Shown: positions 9,026 to 18,066, counted from the stretch's first letter. The stretch is DNA of 57,465 nucleotides from an uncultured Bacilli bacterium (GCA_910585915.1 CAJUGF010000003.1:1-57465); one strand, 5' to 3'. Made by a program: numbers and translations. The notes: generated by a model not told the origin, from the letters alone.

Positions 9026-10994
9026 TGCAAATACAATAAAAAATTTATTTCCGTATGTTGTATTAATATTAGTAATCTTTGTAGTGCTTTCAGTACTAAA
9101 CATGGGAAGAGTAGTAACACATGAATTAACTACTGGAGAGCTAATGAATGCCATTTCGGCAAAGACAATAACAGAAATAACAATCACCCCAAGTGGTGAA
9201 AAAAATATTTATTTTATTGAAGGGAAAATAAATAGTTATAAAGAAAATGAAACATTTCAAGCCAAGGTTGTTGAAGCAGAATTATCAAATGTTGTAAAAT
9301 ATGCAGAATCAAACAACTTAAATGTTTATGAAACAAATCCAGATCCAGGATCTTTCTCTTGGATGTATATTATAGTAAATGTAGTACCACTATTATTACT
9401 AGTAGTTTTCACTTACTTCTTATTTTCTAAAATGGCAAATAGCAATAAAGGAAGTATGGATTTTGGAAAAAGCCGTGCTAAACTAAGTGAAGATGGTGGA
9501 TCTGTAACATTTAAAGATGTTGCAGGATTAAAAGAAGAAAAAGAAGAAGTAAAAGAATTAATTGATTTCTTAAAAAGTCCAAAGAAATTTCAAAAGCTAG
9601 GAGCTAGAATTCCAAAAGGAGTATTATTAGTAGGGCCTCCAGGAACAGGTAAAACATTACTTGCCAAAGCAGTAGCAGGAGAAGCAAATGTGCCTTTCTT
9701 CTACATAAGTGGTTCTGATTTCGTAGAACTATTTGTTGGTGTTGGAGCGAGTCGTGTAAGAGAAATGTTTAAAGATGCTAAAAGAAATGCACCATGCTTA
9801 ATCTTTATTGATGAAATTGATGCTGTAGGACGTCAAAGAGGATCTGGAATTGGTGGAGGACATGATGAAAGAGAACAAACATTAAATCAATTACTAACAG
9901 AAATGGATGGTTTTGGAGCAAATGAAGGGATAATTATTATTGCAGCAACGAACCGCCCAGATGTACTTGATCCTGCTCTTTTAAGACCTGGAAGATTTGA
10001 TCGTCAGGTTACTGTCAATTTGCCAGATGCAAGAGAACGTGAAGAAATATTAAAAGTACATGCTGAAAATAAAACATTTGCTAAAAATGTTAATCTAAAA
10101 AATATCAGTCTTCGTACTCCAGGATTTAGTGGAGCAGACTTAGAAAACTTGCTTAATGAAGCAGCCCTACTTGCAGTAAGAAAAAATCAAGACTCTATCA
10201 CAATGGATGATATAGATGAAGCAACAGACCGAGTTCTAATGGGACCAGCAAAGACTTCGCATAAGATTACCGAAAAAGAAAAACGTTTAGTAAGTATTCA
10301 CGAAGCAGGACATGCAGTTATTGGAATCAAATTAGAAGATGCCAATGAAGTTCATAAAATAACAATCATTCCAAGAGGAAGCGCTGGAGGATATACCATG
10401 ATGCTTCCAAAAGAGGAAAGAATGTCAATTATGTCAAAGAATGAACTTTTAGCAACAATTACTGGATTACTTGGAGGACGTGCAAGTGAAGAATTGTTCT
10501 TAGGAGAAATAACTACTGGAGCAAGTGATGACTTTAAACGAGCAACAAATATTGCTCGTAGTATGGTAACTGAATATGGTATGAGTGATTTAGGGCCAAT
10601 GCAATATGAACAAAAAGAAGAAGGTATTTTCTTAGGAAGAGACTATAATAAATCTAAAAATTATTCTGATCAAGTTGCATTAGAAATTGACCAAGCTGCA
10701 AGAAAAATTATTGATGAATGTTATGAAAAAGCCAAAGGAATCATGAAAAAGAATAAAGATTTAGTAATGCTTTTAAGTGATGCCTTAATGGAAAGAGAAA
10801 CATTAACCAAAGAACAAATTGAATCATTAGTATTAACTGGAAAAATTTCTGAGGAAGAGGAGAATACAAAAGAAGATGAACCAACTATCTTAAAGCTAAG
10901 AGAATTAGCGAAAACCAAAGGAATTAAAGGTTATACAAAAATGACAAAAGAAGAATTAAAAGAAGCTTTGGAGAAAGAGGAAGAAAAAAAATAG
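9009..10994 (+). CDS. ftsH: ATP-dependent zinc metalloprotease FtsH with Rho-N/SAP-like tail
   Basis: 661 residues from ATG 9009, preferred over GTG 8994 because GGAGAAG at 8998-9004 is correctly spaced for it. FtsH is a hexameric membrane AAA+ protease for quality control of membrane and regulatory proteins. Order: N-terminal helix (VVLILVIFVVLSVL), a small extracytoplasmic domain, second helix (IIVNVVPLLLLVVFTYFL), AAA+ with Walker A GPPGTGKT (about residue 209), Walker B FIDEID, second region of homology (AATNRPD..RPGRFDR), and zinc protease motif HEAGH (about 431). After an acidic linker the last 35 residues (LRELAKTKGIKGY..MTKEELKEAL) resemble the helical Rho-N/SAP/LEM-type nucleic-acid-binding motif, an unusual addition. 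A terminator encloses the stop codon. Confidence 0.96.
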   Translation: MPRKSNANTIKNLFPYVVLILVIFVVLSVLNMGRVVTHELTTGELMNAISAKTITEITITPSGEKNIYFIEGKINSYKENETFQAKVVEAELSNVVKYAESNNLNVYETNPDPGSFSWMYIIVNVVPLLLLVVFTYFLFSKMANSNKGSMDFGKSRAKLSEDGGSVTFKDVAGLKEEKEEVKELIDFLKSPKKFQKLGARIPKGVLLVGPPGTGKTLLAKAVAGEANVPFFYISGSDFVELFVGVGASRVREMFKDAKRNAPCLIFIDEIDAVGRQRGSGIGGGHDEREQTLNQLLTEMDGFGANEGIIIIAATNRPDVLDPALLRPGRFDRQVTVNLPDAREREEILKVHAENKTFAKNVNLKNISLRTPGFSGADLENLLNEAALLAVRKNQDSITMDDIDEATDRVLMGPAKTSHKITEKEKRLVSIHEAGHAVIGIKLEDANEVHKITIIPRGSAGGYTMMLPKEERMSIMSKNELLATITGLLGGRASEELFLGEITTGASDDFKRATNIARSMVTEYGMSDLGPMQYEQKEEGIFLGRDYNKSKNYSDQVALEIDQAARKIIDECYEKAKGIMKKNKDLVMLLSDALMERETLTKEQIESLVLTGKISEEEENTKEDEPTILKLRELAKTKGIKGYTKMTKEELKEALEKEEEKK

Positions 10995-11012
10995 TTTTTC
11001 TTCCCTTTTTTT
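10979..11012 (+). terminator. Intrinsic terminator after ftsH
   Basis: GGAAGAAAAA (10979-10988) pairs with TTTTTCTTCC (10995-11004), followed by a T run. The ftsH stop codon (10992-10994) lies in the loop. Confidence 0.8.
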
Positions 11013-11052
11013 ATTTTATATCATTAAAAAAAACAAAAGCAAAAGAATGGTA

Positions 11053-11082
11053 TTGCAAAAAGAAAAAAACTGTAGTTATATA
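11053..11082 (+). promoter_or_regulatory. Candidate promoter for the gene at 11160
   Basis: TTGCAA (11053-11058), 18-bp spacer, TATATA (11077-11082). An inverted repeat, AAAACAG (11097-11103) and CTGTTTT (11112-11118) around an 8-base centre, lies just downstream of the expected start site and could be an operator or a 5' hairpin. Confidence 0.45.
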
Positions 11083-11159
11083 GATAAAAAAGACAGAAAA
11101 CAGCGTTTTGACTGTTTTGATTCCTTGTGCTAAAAATAAGCAGAAAGGAAGTGGATCAC

Positions 11160-11648
11160 ATGAAAAGTTATTATGTATTTATTTGTTTAGATGGAGTACC
11201 CATCATCGAAATATTAGTTGATTCAAAATATAAAGTGGTAGAAGATTATGAAAACGTTGATTGGCATAATAATAAATACATTATTTTAAACTTCAAAACA
11301 AATCCAGAAATAGACAGCAAGATCATTGAGAAAGGGAATATAAAGTATCGCCAAAAAATACTAACAAAACAATTAAAATATTATCAAGTAAACTTAAAAT
11401 TATTAAGCCAGAGTATAAATATTAACTATTTAAAATACACTCGTTCAGAGAAAAAAATTTTAGAGTTTGCCAAAATAATGTTTTTTCAAGAACCAGAAGT
11501 GTTTATAGATTATATAAAAAGAAATCAAATTTTTGGTAAAAAAGATATTTACCAATTTGATCAAGCATTAAAAAAAATGAAAAAAGAAACAAAAATAATT
11601 ACTTCATGGAAAAATATTCAGAATAAAAAAAATAAAACCAATACCTAA
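11160..11648 (+). CDS. Small protein of unknown function upstream of parA
   Basis: 162 residues from ATG 11160, chosen because AAAGGAAGTGG lies 7-17 bases upstream; an in-frame start at 11127 lacks such a site. The N-terminus (YYVFICLDGVPIIEILVD) is hydrophobic but looks like beta strands rather than a membrane helix. The middle and C-terminus are very basic and helical, ending in a Lys-rich tail (NIQNKKNKTNT). I do not recognise the family. It is separated from ftsH by a terminator and from parA by a promoter, so it is probably monocistronic. The basic tail could mean RNA or DNA contact, but nothing more specific can be supported. Confidence 0.65.
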   Translation: MKSYYVFICLDGVPIIEILVDSKYKVVEDYENVDWHNNKYIILNFKTNPEIDSKIIEKGNIKYRQKILTKQLKYYQVNLKLLSQSININYLKYTRSEKKILEFAKIMFFQEPEVFIDYIKRNQIFGKKDIYQFDQALKKMKKETKIITSWKNIQNKKNKTNT

Positions 11649-11654
11649 TTTCTA

Positions 11655-11683
11655 AAGACAAAAACCACGTCTTGTGTTAAAAT
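11655..11683 (+). promoter_or_regulatory. Candidate promoter of parAB
   Basis: AAGACA (11655-11660), 17-bp spacer, TAAAAT (11678-11683) with an extended TGT just before it. A second option is TTGTGT (11672-11677), 18 bp, TAAAAT (11696-11701). Confidence 0.5.
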
Positions 11684-11715
11684 AACAATAGCGACTAAAA
11701 TGTGAAGGTGGTATT

Positions 11716-12501
11716 ATGGCAAAAATTATTTCATTAGTAAATCAAAAAGGTGGAGTGGGAAAAACAACAACCAGTATCAACCTTGCAGCAGCATTAGGAA
11801 AAGAAGGAAAAAAAACACTTTTAATTGATCTAGATCCTCAAGGAAATGCATCTTCAGGGCTTGGACTAAACGCCAATGATTTCAAAAATGATGTATATGA
11901 TGTGGTAACAGGAACCTGTGAAATAACAACTGCTATTATTAAAACAAAATTTAAAAATCTTTCAGTCCTTCCAGCAACAATCAATCTTGCGGGAGTAGAT
12001 GTTGAATTTGTTAAAAAGATGTTAGAAGATAATAACTTTCGTCAAAATGAACAATTAAGAAATGCCTTAGAAAACATTAAAACATCCTATGATTACATTA
12101 TTATAGATTGCCAACCATCTCTTGGAATTTCTACAATGAATGCCTTAGTTGCAAGTGATTCTGTAATTATCCCAGTACAATGTGAATATTTTGCCCTAGA
12201 AGGAATAACTCAACTGCTAAATTCAATTATTTTAGTTCAAACTAATATGAATCCAGAACTTAGAATTGAAGGTGTTTTGCTTACAATGTTAGATGGCCGA
12301 ACTAATATTGGATTAGAAATTATTGAAGAAGTAAGAAAATGTTTTAAAAGTAAAGTATTTAATACCATTATCCCACGTTTAGTTAGACTAGTTGAAGCCC
12401 CAAGCCATGGAAAACCAATTAGTGACTATGATCCAACAAGTAGAGCAACCCTTGCCTATCAAAATCTTGCAAAGGAAGTGATCAGTAGAAATGGAAACTA
12501 A
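11716..12501 (+). CDS. parA: Chromosome partitioning ATPase ParA (Soj)
   Basis: 261 residues. ParA/Soj is a nucleoid-binding ATPase that works with ParB in origin segregation and, in Bacilli, influences DnaA. The deviant Walker A motif KGGVGKTTT is at residues 10-18, with the signature lysine of the MinD/ParA class. LLIDLDPQGNAS (Walker A') and YIIIDCQPSLG (Walker B) follow. Length equals Soj. The start ATG 11716 has AAGGTGG upstream. It overlaps parB by 11 bp, so the two are coupled. The placement upstream of ychF-rpsF-ssb-rpsR is the usual origin-proximal order in Bacilli. Confidence 0.95.
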   Translation: MAKIISLVNQKGGVGKTTTSINLAAALGKEGKKTLLIDLDPQGNASSGLGLNANDFKNDVYDVVTGTCEITTAIIKTKFKNLSVLPATINLAGVDVEFVKKMLEDNNFRQNEQLRNALENIKTSYDYIIIDCQPSLGISTMNALVASDSVIIPVQCEYFALEGITQLLNSIILVQTNMNPELRIEGVLLTMLDGRTNIGLEIIEEVRKCFKSKVFNTIIPRLVRLVEAPSHGKPISDYDPTSRATLAYQNLAKEVISRNGN

Positions 12502-13381
12502 AAGAAGAGCATTAGGAAAAGGATTAGAACAATTATTTTCCAATGAAGTAATCGATTTCGATAATTTTGAAAATGACATCATTAAAGAAGCAAAATCAAA
12601 CGATATAATTGAAATTTCGCTAGATGAAATTAGAAGTAACCCATATCAACCAAGAAAAACATTTGTAGATGATACATTAAAAGAATTAGCAGAATCTATT
12701 AAAGAAGTAGGTATTGTTCAGCCTGTTCTAGTAAAGAAGAGTATTAAAGGGTATGAATTAATAGCTGGTGAAAGACGTACCAAAGCAGCAAGACTAGCAG
12801 GCCTTGAAAAAATCCCGGCAATTATAAAAGATTTCTCTGATCAAGAAATGATGGAAATTGCTTTGATCGAAAATATTCAAAGAGAAGACTTAAATCCTAT
12901 CGATGAAGCCAATGCTTATGAAAATATCATTAAAGTAAGTGGAATGACTCAAGAAGAATTTGCAAGAAAATTTGGAAAAAGTCGTAGTTATGTAACAAAT
13001 ATGTTAGGTCTTCTAAATCTGCCAAATAATACGAAAAGATTAGTACAAGATAAAAAAATAAGTATGGGACATGCTCGAGCACTAAGTAAAATAGAAGATA
13101 ACATGAAAATTGATGAATTAGCAACAAAAGTCGTTGTAAACTCAATGAGTGTACGTGACTTAGAAAAGATGATCGCTGAGGAAGATCTACCAAAGAAGAA
13201 TAAAATTGTAAGAATAACAGAAACAAGAAACATTAGAAATGCAATCTATGAAAGAGTATTACGAGAAAAAGTAGGAACTAAAGTAAAAATTGGTAAAAGA
13301 AAAGTTGAAATTCCTTTTGATTCAGATAAAGATTTAGAAAGAATTTTGGATATTTTAGGAATTCGCATTGAAGGAGAATAG
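12491..13381 (+). CDS. parB: Chromosome partitioning protein ParB (Spo0J)
   Basis: 296 residues. ParB is a CTPase DNA clamp that loads at parS and recruits SMC. The N-terminus (RRALGKGLEQLFS) carries the ParA-interacting segment. The CTP-binding domain includes NPYQPRK and the GERR box (AGERRTKAAR, about residues 92-101). ALIENIQREDLNPI and a helix-turn-helix (TQEEFARKFGKSRSYVTNMLGLL) follow, with a C-terminal dimerisation region. It overlaps parA and ends just before the mscS start. I found no perfect parS palindrome while reading the window; sites may lie outside it or be degenerate. Confidence 0.95.
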   Translation: METKRRALGKGLEQLFSNEVIDFDNFENDIIKEAKSNDIIEISLDEIRSNPYQPRKTFVDDTLKELAESIKEVGIVQPVLVKKSIKGYELIAGERRTKAARLAGLEKIPAIIKDFSDQEMMEIALIENIQREDLNPIDEANAYENIIKVSGMTQEEFARKFGKSRSYVTNMLGLLNLPNNTKRLVQDKKISMGHARALSKIEDNMKIDELATKVVVNSMSVRDLEKMIAEEDLPKKNKIVRITETRNIRNAIYERVLREKVGTKVKIGKRKVEIPFDSDKDLERILDILGIRIEGE

Positions 13382-13382
13382 T

Positions 13383-14198
13383 ATGAATATAATTCAAAAT
13401 ATACTTTCCTTTTTTCTTCAGGAAAAAGTTGTTGGTCCTGTAATTATTTTAACTGTTGGTATTATTTCAATTAAATTGATAACATCAGCTATGAAGAAGA
13501 TTATTACAGGTGGTAAAAAAGAATTTGAAATCAAAAGAAGAAATACCATTGTAGAATTGATCAATAACATTATCAAATATTTTATTTATATCATAATTGT
13601 AATCTTCATATTAAATATTTATGGCGTAGATACAAAATCTATCATAGCAAGTTTAGGAGTAGCAGGAGTTATTCTAGGATTTGCTCTTCAATCAACAGTA
13701 GAAGACTTAATAAGTGGAATATCAATTATTATGGATAATTATTTTGTGATAGGAGATATTATTACATATGAGAACTTTACTGGAGAAGTAATAGAAATGG
13801 GGTTGAAGAGTACAAAAATAAGAAAAGCAAATGGCGAAGTATATGTTATAGCCAATCGTAATATAAATTCTGTAATTAACTTAAGTCAGCATCGAGCAGG
13901 AATAGCAATCAATATTCCAACTGCATATGAAGAAAAAACAGAAAAGGTGGAAAAAGTATTAAAAGATGTTTTAGAAGAAGCAAAAAAATTACCAAACATT
14001 TATAAAGAAAGCAAATACTTAGGAATCAATGAAATGAACGACTCAGCAATTAACTATGCCATTATGATCTATTGTAAACAAGATGAACAATGGCAAATTA
14101 AAAGAGAAGTTTTGAAATTAATCAAATTAGCATATGAAAAAGAAAACATAAAGATTCCATATCCACAAATAGAGGTGCATAATGGAAAAAAAATATAA
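13383..14198 (+). CDS. MscS-family mechanosensitive channel
   Basis: 271 residues from ATG 13383, chosen over an upstream in-frame codon because GAAGGAG lies 7 bases upstream. It opens under membrane tension to release solutes in osmotic downshock. Three hydrophobic segments are visible: VVGPVIILTVGIISIKLI, FIYIIIVIFILNIYGV, and the pore helix with Ala/Gly packing (IASLGVAGVILGFALQS, about residues 93-109). The beta domain entry is typical (DNYFVIGDIITY.N..GEV). The C-terminus is short, as in YkuT/YggB-like small MscS. Neighbouring parB upstream and DUF951 downstream is a common Bacillota arrangement. It overlaps the next gene by 17 bp. Confidence 0.9.
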   Translation: MNIIQNILSFFLQEKVVGPVIILTVGIISIKLITSAMKKIITGGKKEFEIKRRNTIVELINNIIKYFIYIIIVIFILNIYGVDTKSIIASLGVAGVILGFALQSTVEDLISGISIIMDNYFVIGDIITYENFTGEVIEMGLKSTKIRKANGEVYVIANRNINSVINLSQHRAGIAINIPTAYEEKTEKVEKVLKDVLEEAKKLPNIYKESKYLGINEMNDSAINYAIMIYCKQDEQWQIKREVLKLIKLAYEKENIKIPYPQIEVHNGKKI

Positions 14199-14382
14199 AT
14201 TACTAGATCATGTAATTATGAAAAAAGGTCATCCTTGTGGAGCCAATGAATGGATTATTACAAGAGTTGGTGTTGATATTAAATTAAAATGTGTAAATTG
14301 TGGCCGTGAAATTATGATGGATCGCTTAGAATTTGAAAAAAAATGTAAAAAAATAATGGGTGATAAAAATGAAAGTAAATAA
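14182..14382 (+). CDS. DUF951 family small protein
   Basis: 66 residues. DUF951 proteins are about 60-70 residues long and widespread in Bacillota next to mscS and ychF; their role is unknown. Seen here: an N-terminal MKKGHPCGANEW motif and a CVNCG segment followed by MDRLEFEKK. The Cys and His residues (HPC, CxxC) may bind a metal, which is an inference. The gene overlaps both neighbours (17 bp upstream, 14 bp downstream), so it is in the same operon. Confidence 0.9.
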   Translation: MEKKYKLLDHVIMKKGHPCGANEWIITRVGVDIKLKCVNCGREIMMDRLEFEKKCKKIMGDKNESK

Positions 14383-15910
14383 ATTAAAAGAAAAAATGAC
14401 ACTTCATCCCATTATGACACTCATTATACTGATTGGTGTTACAATAATAATTAGTGGAATTTTATCCATATTAGGAGTGCAATCAGTTCAATATAAGATT
14501 AATCCAAACTCCCTAGAATACTCTACAGAGTTATTAAAAGTTGATAACCTATTATCATTTTCTGGATTAAAGTATATTTTTAGTTCCACTGTATCTAATT
14601 TTGTTGCATTCACTCCCTTAAGTAGTTTAATTATCATTTTAATTGGAATTGGTGTAATGGAAAAAAGTGGATTCTTAAAAACAGCATTATCTCTATTGAC
14701 TAAGAAAATGAAGAAAAATACAGTAACGTTCTTAATTGTTTTAATAAGTGTCATTTCATCATTTATGGGAGATCTATGTTATGTTGTTATGATACCAATC
14801 AGTGCATTAATTTTTAAATATGGAAAAAGAAATCCATTGATTGGTATTATAGCATCCTTTGCAGGACTTACCTGTGGAAGTGGATTAAGCTTATATATTA
14901 CTAGTATTGACAGTTCTTTAATATCTGCTTCTATACTAGGTGCGCAAATGATTGATCCAACTTTCCGCTTTGCTACAACTAGTTTTTTATTAATTATGGT
15001 GATATCAATATTAGCAATTTCAGTAGCTATTACAATGATAACTGAAAGATATACAGTAAATAAGTTAGACAAATATGAAATACCAGAATCTGATATTGAA
15101 GAATTAAATATTTCAAGAAAAGATATAAGAGGTTTATTATTTAGTGGAATTGCAGGATTTATATATGTAGTATTCTTTCTTTATCAGATTACACCAGGCC
15201 TTCCTTTTAGTGGGAAACTACTAGATTATAGTCAAGCTCTATATATAGACAAACTATTTAGCTACAATTCCTTCTTCAGTAATGGATTTGTCTTTGTTGT
15301 AACCATATTCTTTGTTATTTTAGGTTTCTTTTATGGTTTAGGTGCTAAAACTATCAAAAATAATCAAGAATTTGTTGATACCTTAGGACATTCAGTTGAT
15401 GGAATAGGAAAAACACTAGTACTAATTCTATTTGCATCAGCATTTATAAGTATTTTCAGATACACTAATATTGGAGAGATAATTGTTGCTTCTCTAGCAA
15501 AACTATTAAACTCTTTAAATTTTACAGGAATACCACTAATTATTATGTTATTTTTAGTAGCAGCCCTATCAACATTCTTTGTTCCGTCTTCTATCAGTAA
15601 ATGGACGATTTTAGCACCAATGATCATACCAACATTTATGAATGCTGGTATCACACCTCAATTTACACAAGTTGTATTTCGTTTTGGAGAATGTGCAACA
15701 ATGGGACTAACACCATTAATGGCGTATTTTGTTATTTACTTAAGCATGTTAGACAAGTATAATATATCCGAAAAACGAATTAGTCTATTCAAATCATTAA
15801 AGTATCAAATTCCATATAGCTTAATTTGTGGAGGAATTCTTTTAATCATTTTAATTGTATGGTATGTTATTGGCTTACCAATCGGATTAAATGGATCTTC
15901 AATACTATAG
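14369..15910 (+). CDS. AbgT-family transporter
   Basis: 513 residues from ATG 14369; GGGTGAT lies upstream, and the GTG at 14360 is part of that site. AbgT proteins are antiporter-type membrane proteins tied to p-aminobenzoyl-glutamate uptake or drug/sulfonamide export. Many hydrophobic helices run through the length, with two similar halves. The N-terminal cytoplasmic segment (KMTLHPIMTL) and helix motifs (LIGIGVMEKSG, SFMGDLCYVVMIPISALIF, FGECATMGLTPLMAYFVIYL) match the family. It ends 16 bp before ychF. Substrate cannot be told from sequence; folate precursor salvage is plausible. Confidence 0.85.
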   Translation: MKVNKLKEKMTLHPIMTLIILIGVTIIISGILSILGVQSVQYKINPNSLEYSTELLKVDNLLSFSGLKYIFSSTVSNFVAFTPLSSLIIILIGIGVMEKSGFLKTALSLLTKKMKKNTVTFLIVLISVISSFMGDLCYVVMIPISALIFKYGKRNPLIGIIASFAGLTCGSGLSLYITSIDSSLISASILGAQMIDPTFRFATTSFLLIMVISILAISVAITMITERYTVNKLDKYEIPESDIEELNISRKDIRGLLFSGIAGFIYVVFFLYQITPGLPFSGKLLDYSQALYIDKLFSYNSFFSNGFVFVVTIFFVILGFFYGLGAKTIKNNQEFVDTLGHSVDGIGKTLVLILFASAFISIFRYTNIGEIIVASLAKLLNSLNFTGIPLIIMLFLVAALSTFFVPSSISKWTILAPMIIPTFMNAGITPQFTQVVFRFGECATMGLTPLMAYFVIYLSMLDKYNISEKRISLFKSLKYQIPYSLICGGILLIILIVWYVIGLPIGLNGSSIL

Positions 15911-15926
15911 AAGGGTGGTTTTATAA

Positions 15927-17027
15927 ATGTCATTGAAAGCTGGAATTGTAGGTCTTCCCAATGTTGGAAAATCTACTCTTTTTAATGCAATAACCAAAAA
16001 AAATATCTTAGCGGCAAATTATCCATTTGCTACAATTGATCCTAATGTTGGAGTAGTAACAGTACCTGATACTAGGTTAGAATTTCTTGAAAATTTATAT
16101 ATGCCAAAAAGTTTAGTTCCAACTACATTTGAATTTACTGATATTGCAGGACTTGTAAAAGGTGCAAGCAAAGGTGAAGGGCTTGGAAATAAATTTTTAT
16201 CACATATTCGAGAAGTCGATGCTATTGTAGAAGTTGTAAGATGCTTTAAAGATAACAATGTTACACACGTTGAAGGTGGAGTAGATCCAATAAGAGATAT
16301 TGAAATCATTAATGTTGAACTAATTCTTGCAGACTTAGAAATCATAGAGAATCGGATTGAAAAGATTGCTAAAAAAGCTGAAACGACAAAAGACAAAGAA
16401 GCATTGCAGGAAGTATCACTTTTAAGAAAATGTAAAGAAGCTTTAGAAAAGAATATTCCTCTTCGTCTAATTGATTTAACAGAAGATGAAAAATTTTCCC
16501 TAAGAGCTTTCAGTTTTATTACATTAAAACCTCTTATTTATGTAGCAAATGTGGGAGAAAGTGATGCAAGCATTGGAGAAAATGAGTATACGAAAAAAGT
16601 TACAGAATATGCTGCTAAAGAACACACAAATACAATTGTTATGTCAGCAAAGATGGAAAGTGAACTAGCAGAATTAGAAGAAAGTGAAAAAAAATTATTC
16701 TTAAATGAACTAGGAATTACTTATAGTGGATTAGATAAATTGATTTTTGCTACCTACGAATTATTAGGACTACAAACATTCTTTACCGTAGGAAAAGATG
16801 AAGTTAGAGCATGGACATTTAAAAAAGGAATGAATGCCAAGAAATGTGCTGGACTAATCCATAGTGATATCGAAAGAGGATTTATTAAAGCTGAAATTAT
16901 GAAATATTCAGATTTAGAGGAACTAAAGGATGAAAAAAAAGTTCAAGAAGCTGGAAAACTAAACTTAGAAGGTAAAGACTATTTGATGCAAGATGGTGAC
17001 ATAGCATATTTTCGCTTTAATGTATAA
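15927..17027 (+). CDS. ychF: Ribosome-binding ATPase YchF (Obg-like)
   Basis: 366 residues, the usual length. YchF is a translation-factor P-loop protein that prefers ATP. G1 is GLPNVGKSTLFNAIT (residues 8-22), followed by YPFATIDPNVG and DIAGLVKGASKGEGLGNKFL. The G4 position reads NVGE instead of NKxD, the mark of ATP rather than GTP specificity. A coiled-coil insertion (about 125-200) and a C-terminal TGS domain (RAWTFKKGMNAKKCAGLIHSD) follow. The ribosome binding site is GAAGGGTGG. A strong terminator at 17072 closes this operon. Confidence 0.96.
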   Translation: MSLKAGIVGLPNVGKSTLFNAITKKNILAANYPFATIDPNVGVVTVPDTRLEFLENLYMPKSLVPTTFEFTDIAGLVKGASKGEGLGNKFLSHIREVDAIVEVVRCFKDNNVTHVEGGVDPIRDIEIINVELILADLEIIENRIEKIAKKAETTKDKEALQEVSLLRKCKEALEKNIPLRLIDLTEDEKFSLRAFSFITLKPLIYVANVGESDASIGENEYTKKVTEYAAKEHTNTIVMSAKMESELAELEESEKKLFLNELGITYSGLDKLIFATYELLGLQTFFTVGKDEVRAWTFKKGMNAKKCAGLIHSDIERGFIKAEIMKYSDLEELKDEKKVQEAGKLNLEGKDYLMQDGDIAYFRFNV

Positions 17028-17071
17028 GGAAAATAAAATAGTGAACATACTTAATTTTATGATAAAATGAG

Positions 17072-17096
17072 AAGATACAGAAAATGTATCTTTTTT
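17072..17096 (+). terminator. Intrinsic terminator after ychF
   Basis: AAGATACA (17072-17079), loop GAAAA, TGTATCTT (17085-17092), then TTTT. Confidence 0.85.
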
Positions 17097-17108
17097 CGTG
17101 GAGAGAAA

Positions 17109-17137
17109 TTTACAATTATCATGAATAATGGTATACT
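17109..17137 (+). promoter_or_regulatory. Promoter of the Bax-inhibitor-1 gene
   Basis: TTTACA (17109-17114), 17-bp spacer, TATACT (17132-17137); ATG follows at 17165 behind TTAGGAGGAA. Confidence 0.75.
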
Positions 17138-17164
17138 AAACATATAGTTATTAGGAGGAATTTT

Positions 17165-17812
17165 ATGACAAACAAATTAATGTCCAAAGTATTTTTATGG
17201 ATGACATTAGGACTATTAGTCACTTTTGCAACAGGATACTTTGTAGCTGGAAATGAGAAAATGATTGTAAATATTTTTTCATCAGGAATGCATTGGGTAT
17301 TGATGATTGTTGAACTAGCCTTAGTATTTATTTTATCAGCAAGAGCTGCCAAAATGAGTGGAACGAGCGCAAAAATATTTTTCTTACTCTATTCCTTTGT
17401 AAGTGGCTTAACGTTCTCATCAATTTTTATTGTTTATAACTTAATGTCAATATTCTATGTTTTCATCATAGCAGCTATCATATTCGCAATCTTTGGTGCA
17501 ATTGGATACTTTACAAACTTAGATTTAACAAAAATAGGAACTTTCTTATTAATGGGACTAATAGCAGTCATCATTTGTATGATTATTAATATGTTTATAG
17601 GAAATGAACAATTTGACTTAATTATTTCAATTATTTCAATTATTGTCTTCATAGGCTTTACTGCATATGATATTCAAAAGATTAAAAATCTTGCTGAGAC
17701 AGAAATGATTCCAGAAGATAATATTGCTATCATAGGTGCTTTAGAACTATATTTAGATTATATTAATATTTTCTTACACTTACTAAGTATCATCGGAGAT
17801 TCAAAAGACTAA
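17165..17812 (+). CDS. Bax inhibitor-1 (UPF0005/YccA-like) membrane protein
   Basis: 215 residues with about seven transmembrane helices. The family is found from bacteria to man; bacterial members such as BsYetJ are pH-sensitive calcium leak channels, and YccA interacts with FtsH. Diagnostic motifs are GLTFSSIFIVY (helix 3), GFTAYDIQKIK (helix 6, with the conserved Asp) and GALELYLDYINIFLHLLSIIG at the C-terminus, which holds the second conserved Asp. The length is normal. It is monocistronic with its own promoter and terminator. Confidence 0.92.
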   Translation: MTNKLMSKVFLWMTLGLLVTFATGYFVAGNEKMIVNIFSSGMHWVLMIVELALVFILSARAAKMSGTSAKIFFLLYSFVSGLTFSSIFIVYNLMSIFYVFIIAAIIFAIFGAIGYFTNLDLTKIGTFLLMGLIAVIICMIINMFIGNEQFDLIISIISIIVFIGFTAYDIQKIKNLAETEMIPEDNIAIIGALELYLDYINIFLHLLSIIGDSKD

Positions 17813-17831
17813 GACAGAAATGTCTTTTTCT
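17811..17831 (+). terminator. Intrinsic terminator
   Basis: AAGACA (17811-17816), GAAA loop, TGTCTT (17821-17826), T tract. It starts within the stop codon. Confidence 0.8.
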
Positions 17832-18042
17832 TTTACAAAAATTCATATAATAAAAAAGGTAAAAAAAAGAAAATATATGAACTAGAAACTATATCAGGAG
17901 AAAGCAAATAATTACTTTTGAAGCTAGTCACTTAGTTCATTTAGTAAGAGAGAAACAAATTGCGTATTTAAAAGATAACTCAAAAGTAAGAAAAAAGTCT
18001 AAAAATTCTTAAAAAGAATAGGATATAACAGAAAAAAGAACA
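17832..18042. other. Gene-free spacer upstream of rpsF
   Basis: No gene with a start and ribosome binding site is seen. Short open fragments in the plus frames (for example an uninterrupted stretch ending at the TAA near 18012) could be remnants of a small gene, but nothing is recognisable. The right part carries one arm of an inverted repeat that flanks the rpsF -35 element. Confidence 0.4.
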
Positions 18043-18066
18043 TTTACAAACCATTCTTTTTCTGTT
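18027..18066. repeat. Inverted repeat flanking the rpsF -35 element
   Basis: AACAGAAAAAAGAA (18027-18040) and TTCTTTTTCTGTT (18054-18066) are reverse complements apart from one extra A. The -35 TTTACA (18043-18048) lies in the 13-bp centre, and the right arm ends in the first base of the -10. It could be an operator, or chance in AT-rich DNA. Confidence 0.6.
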
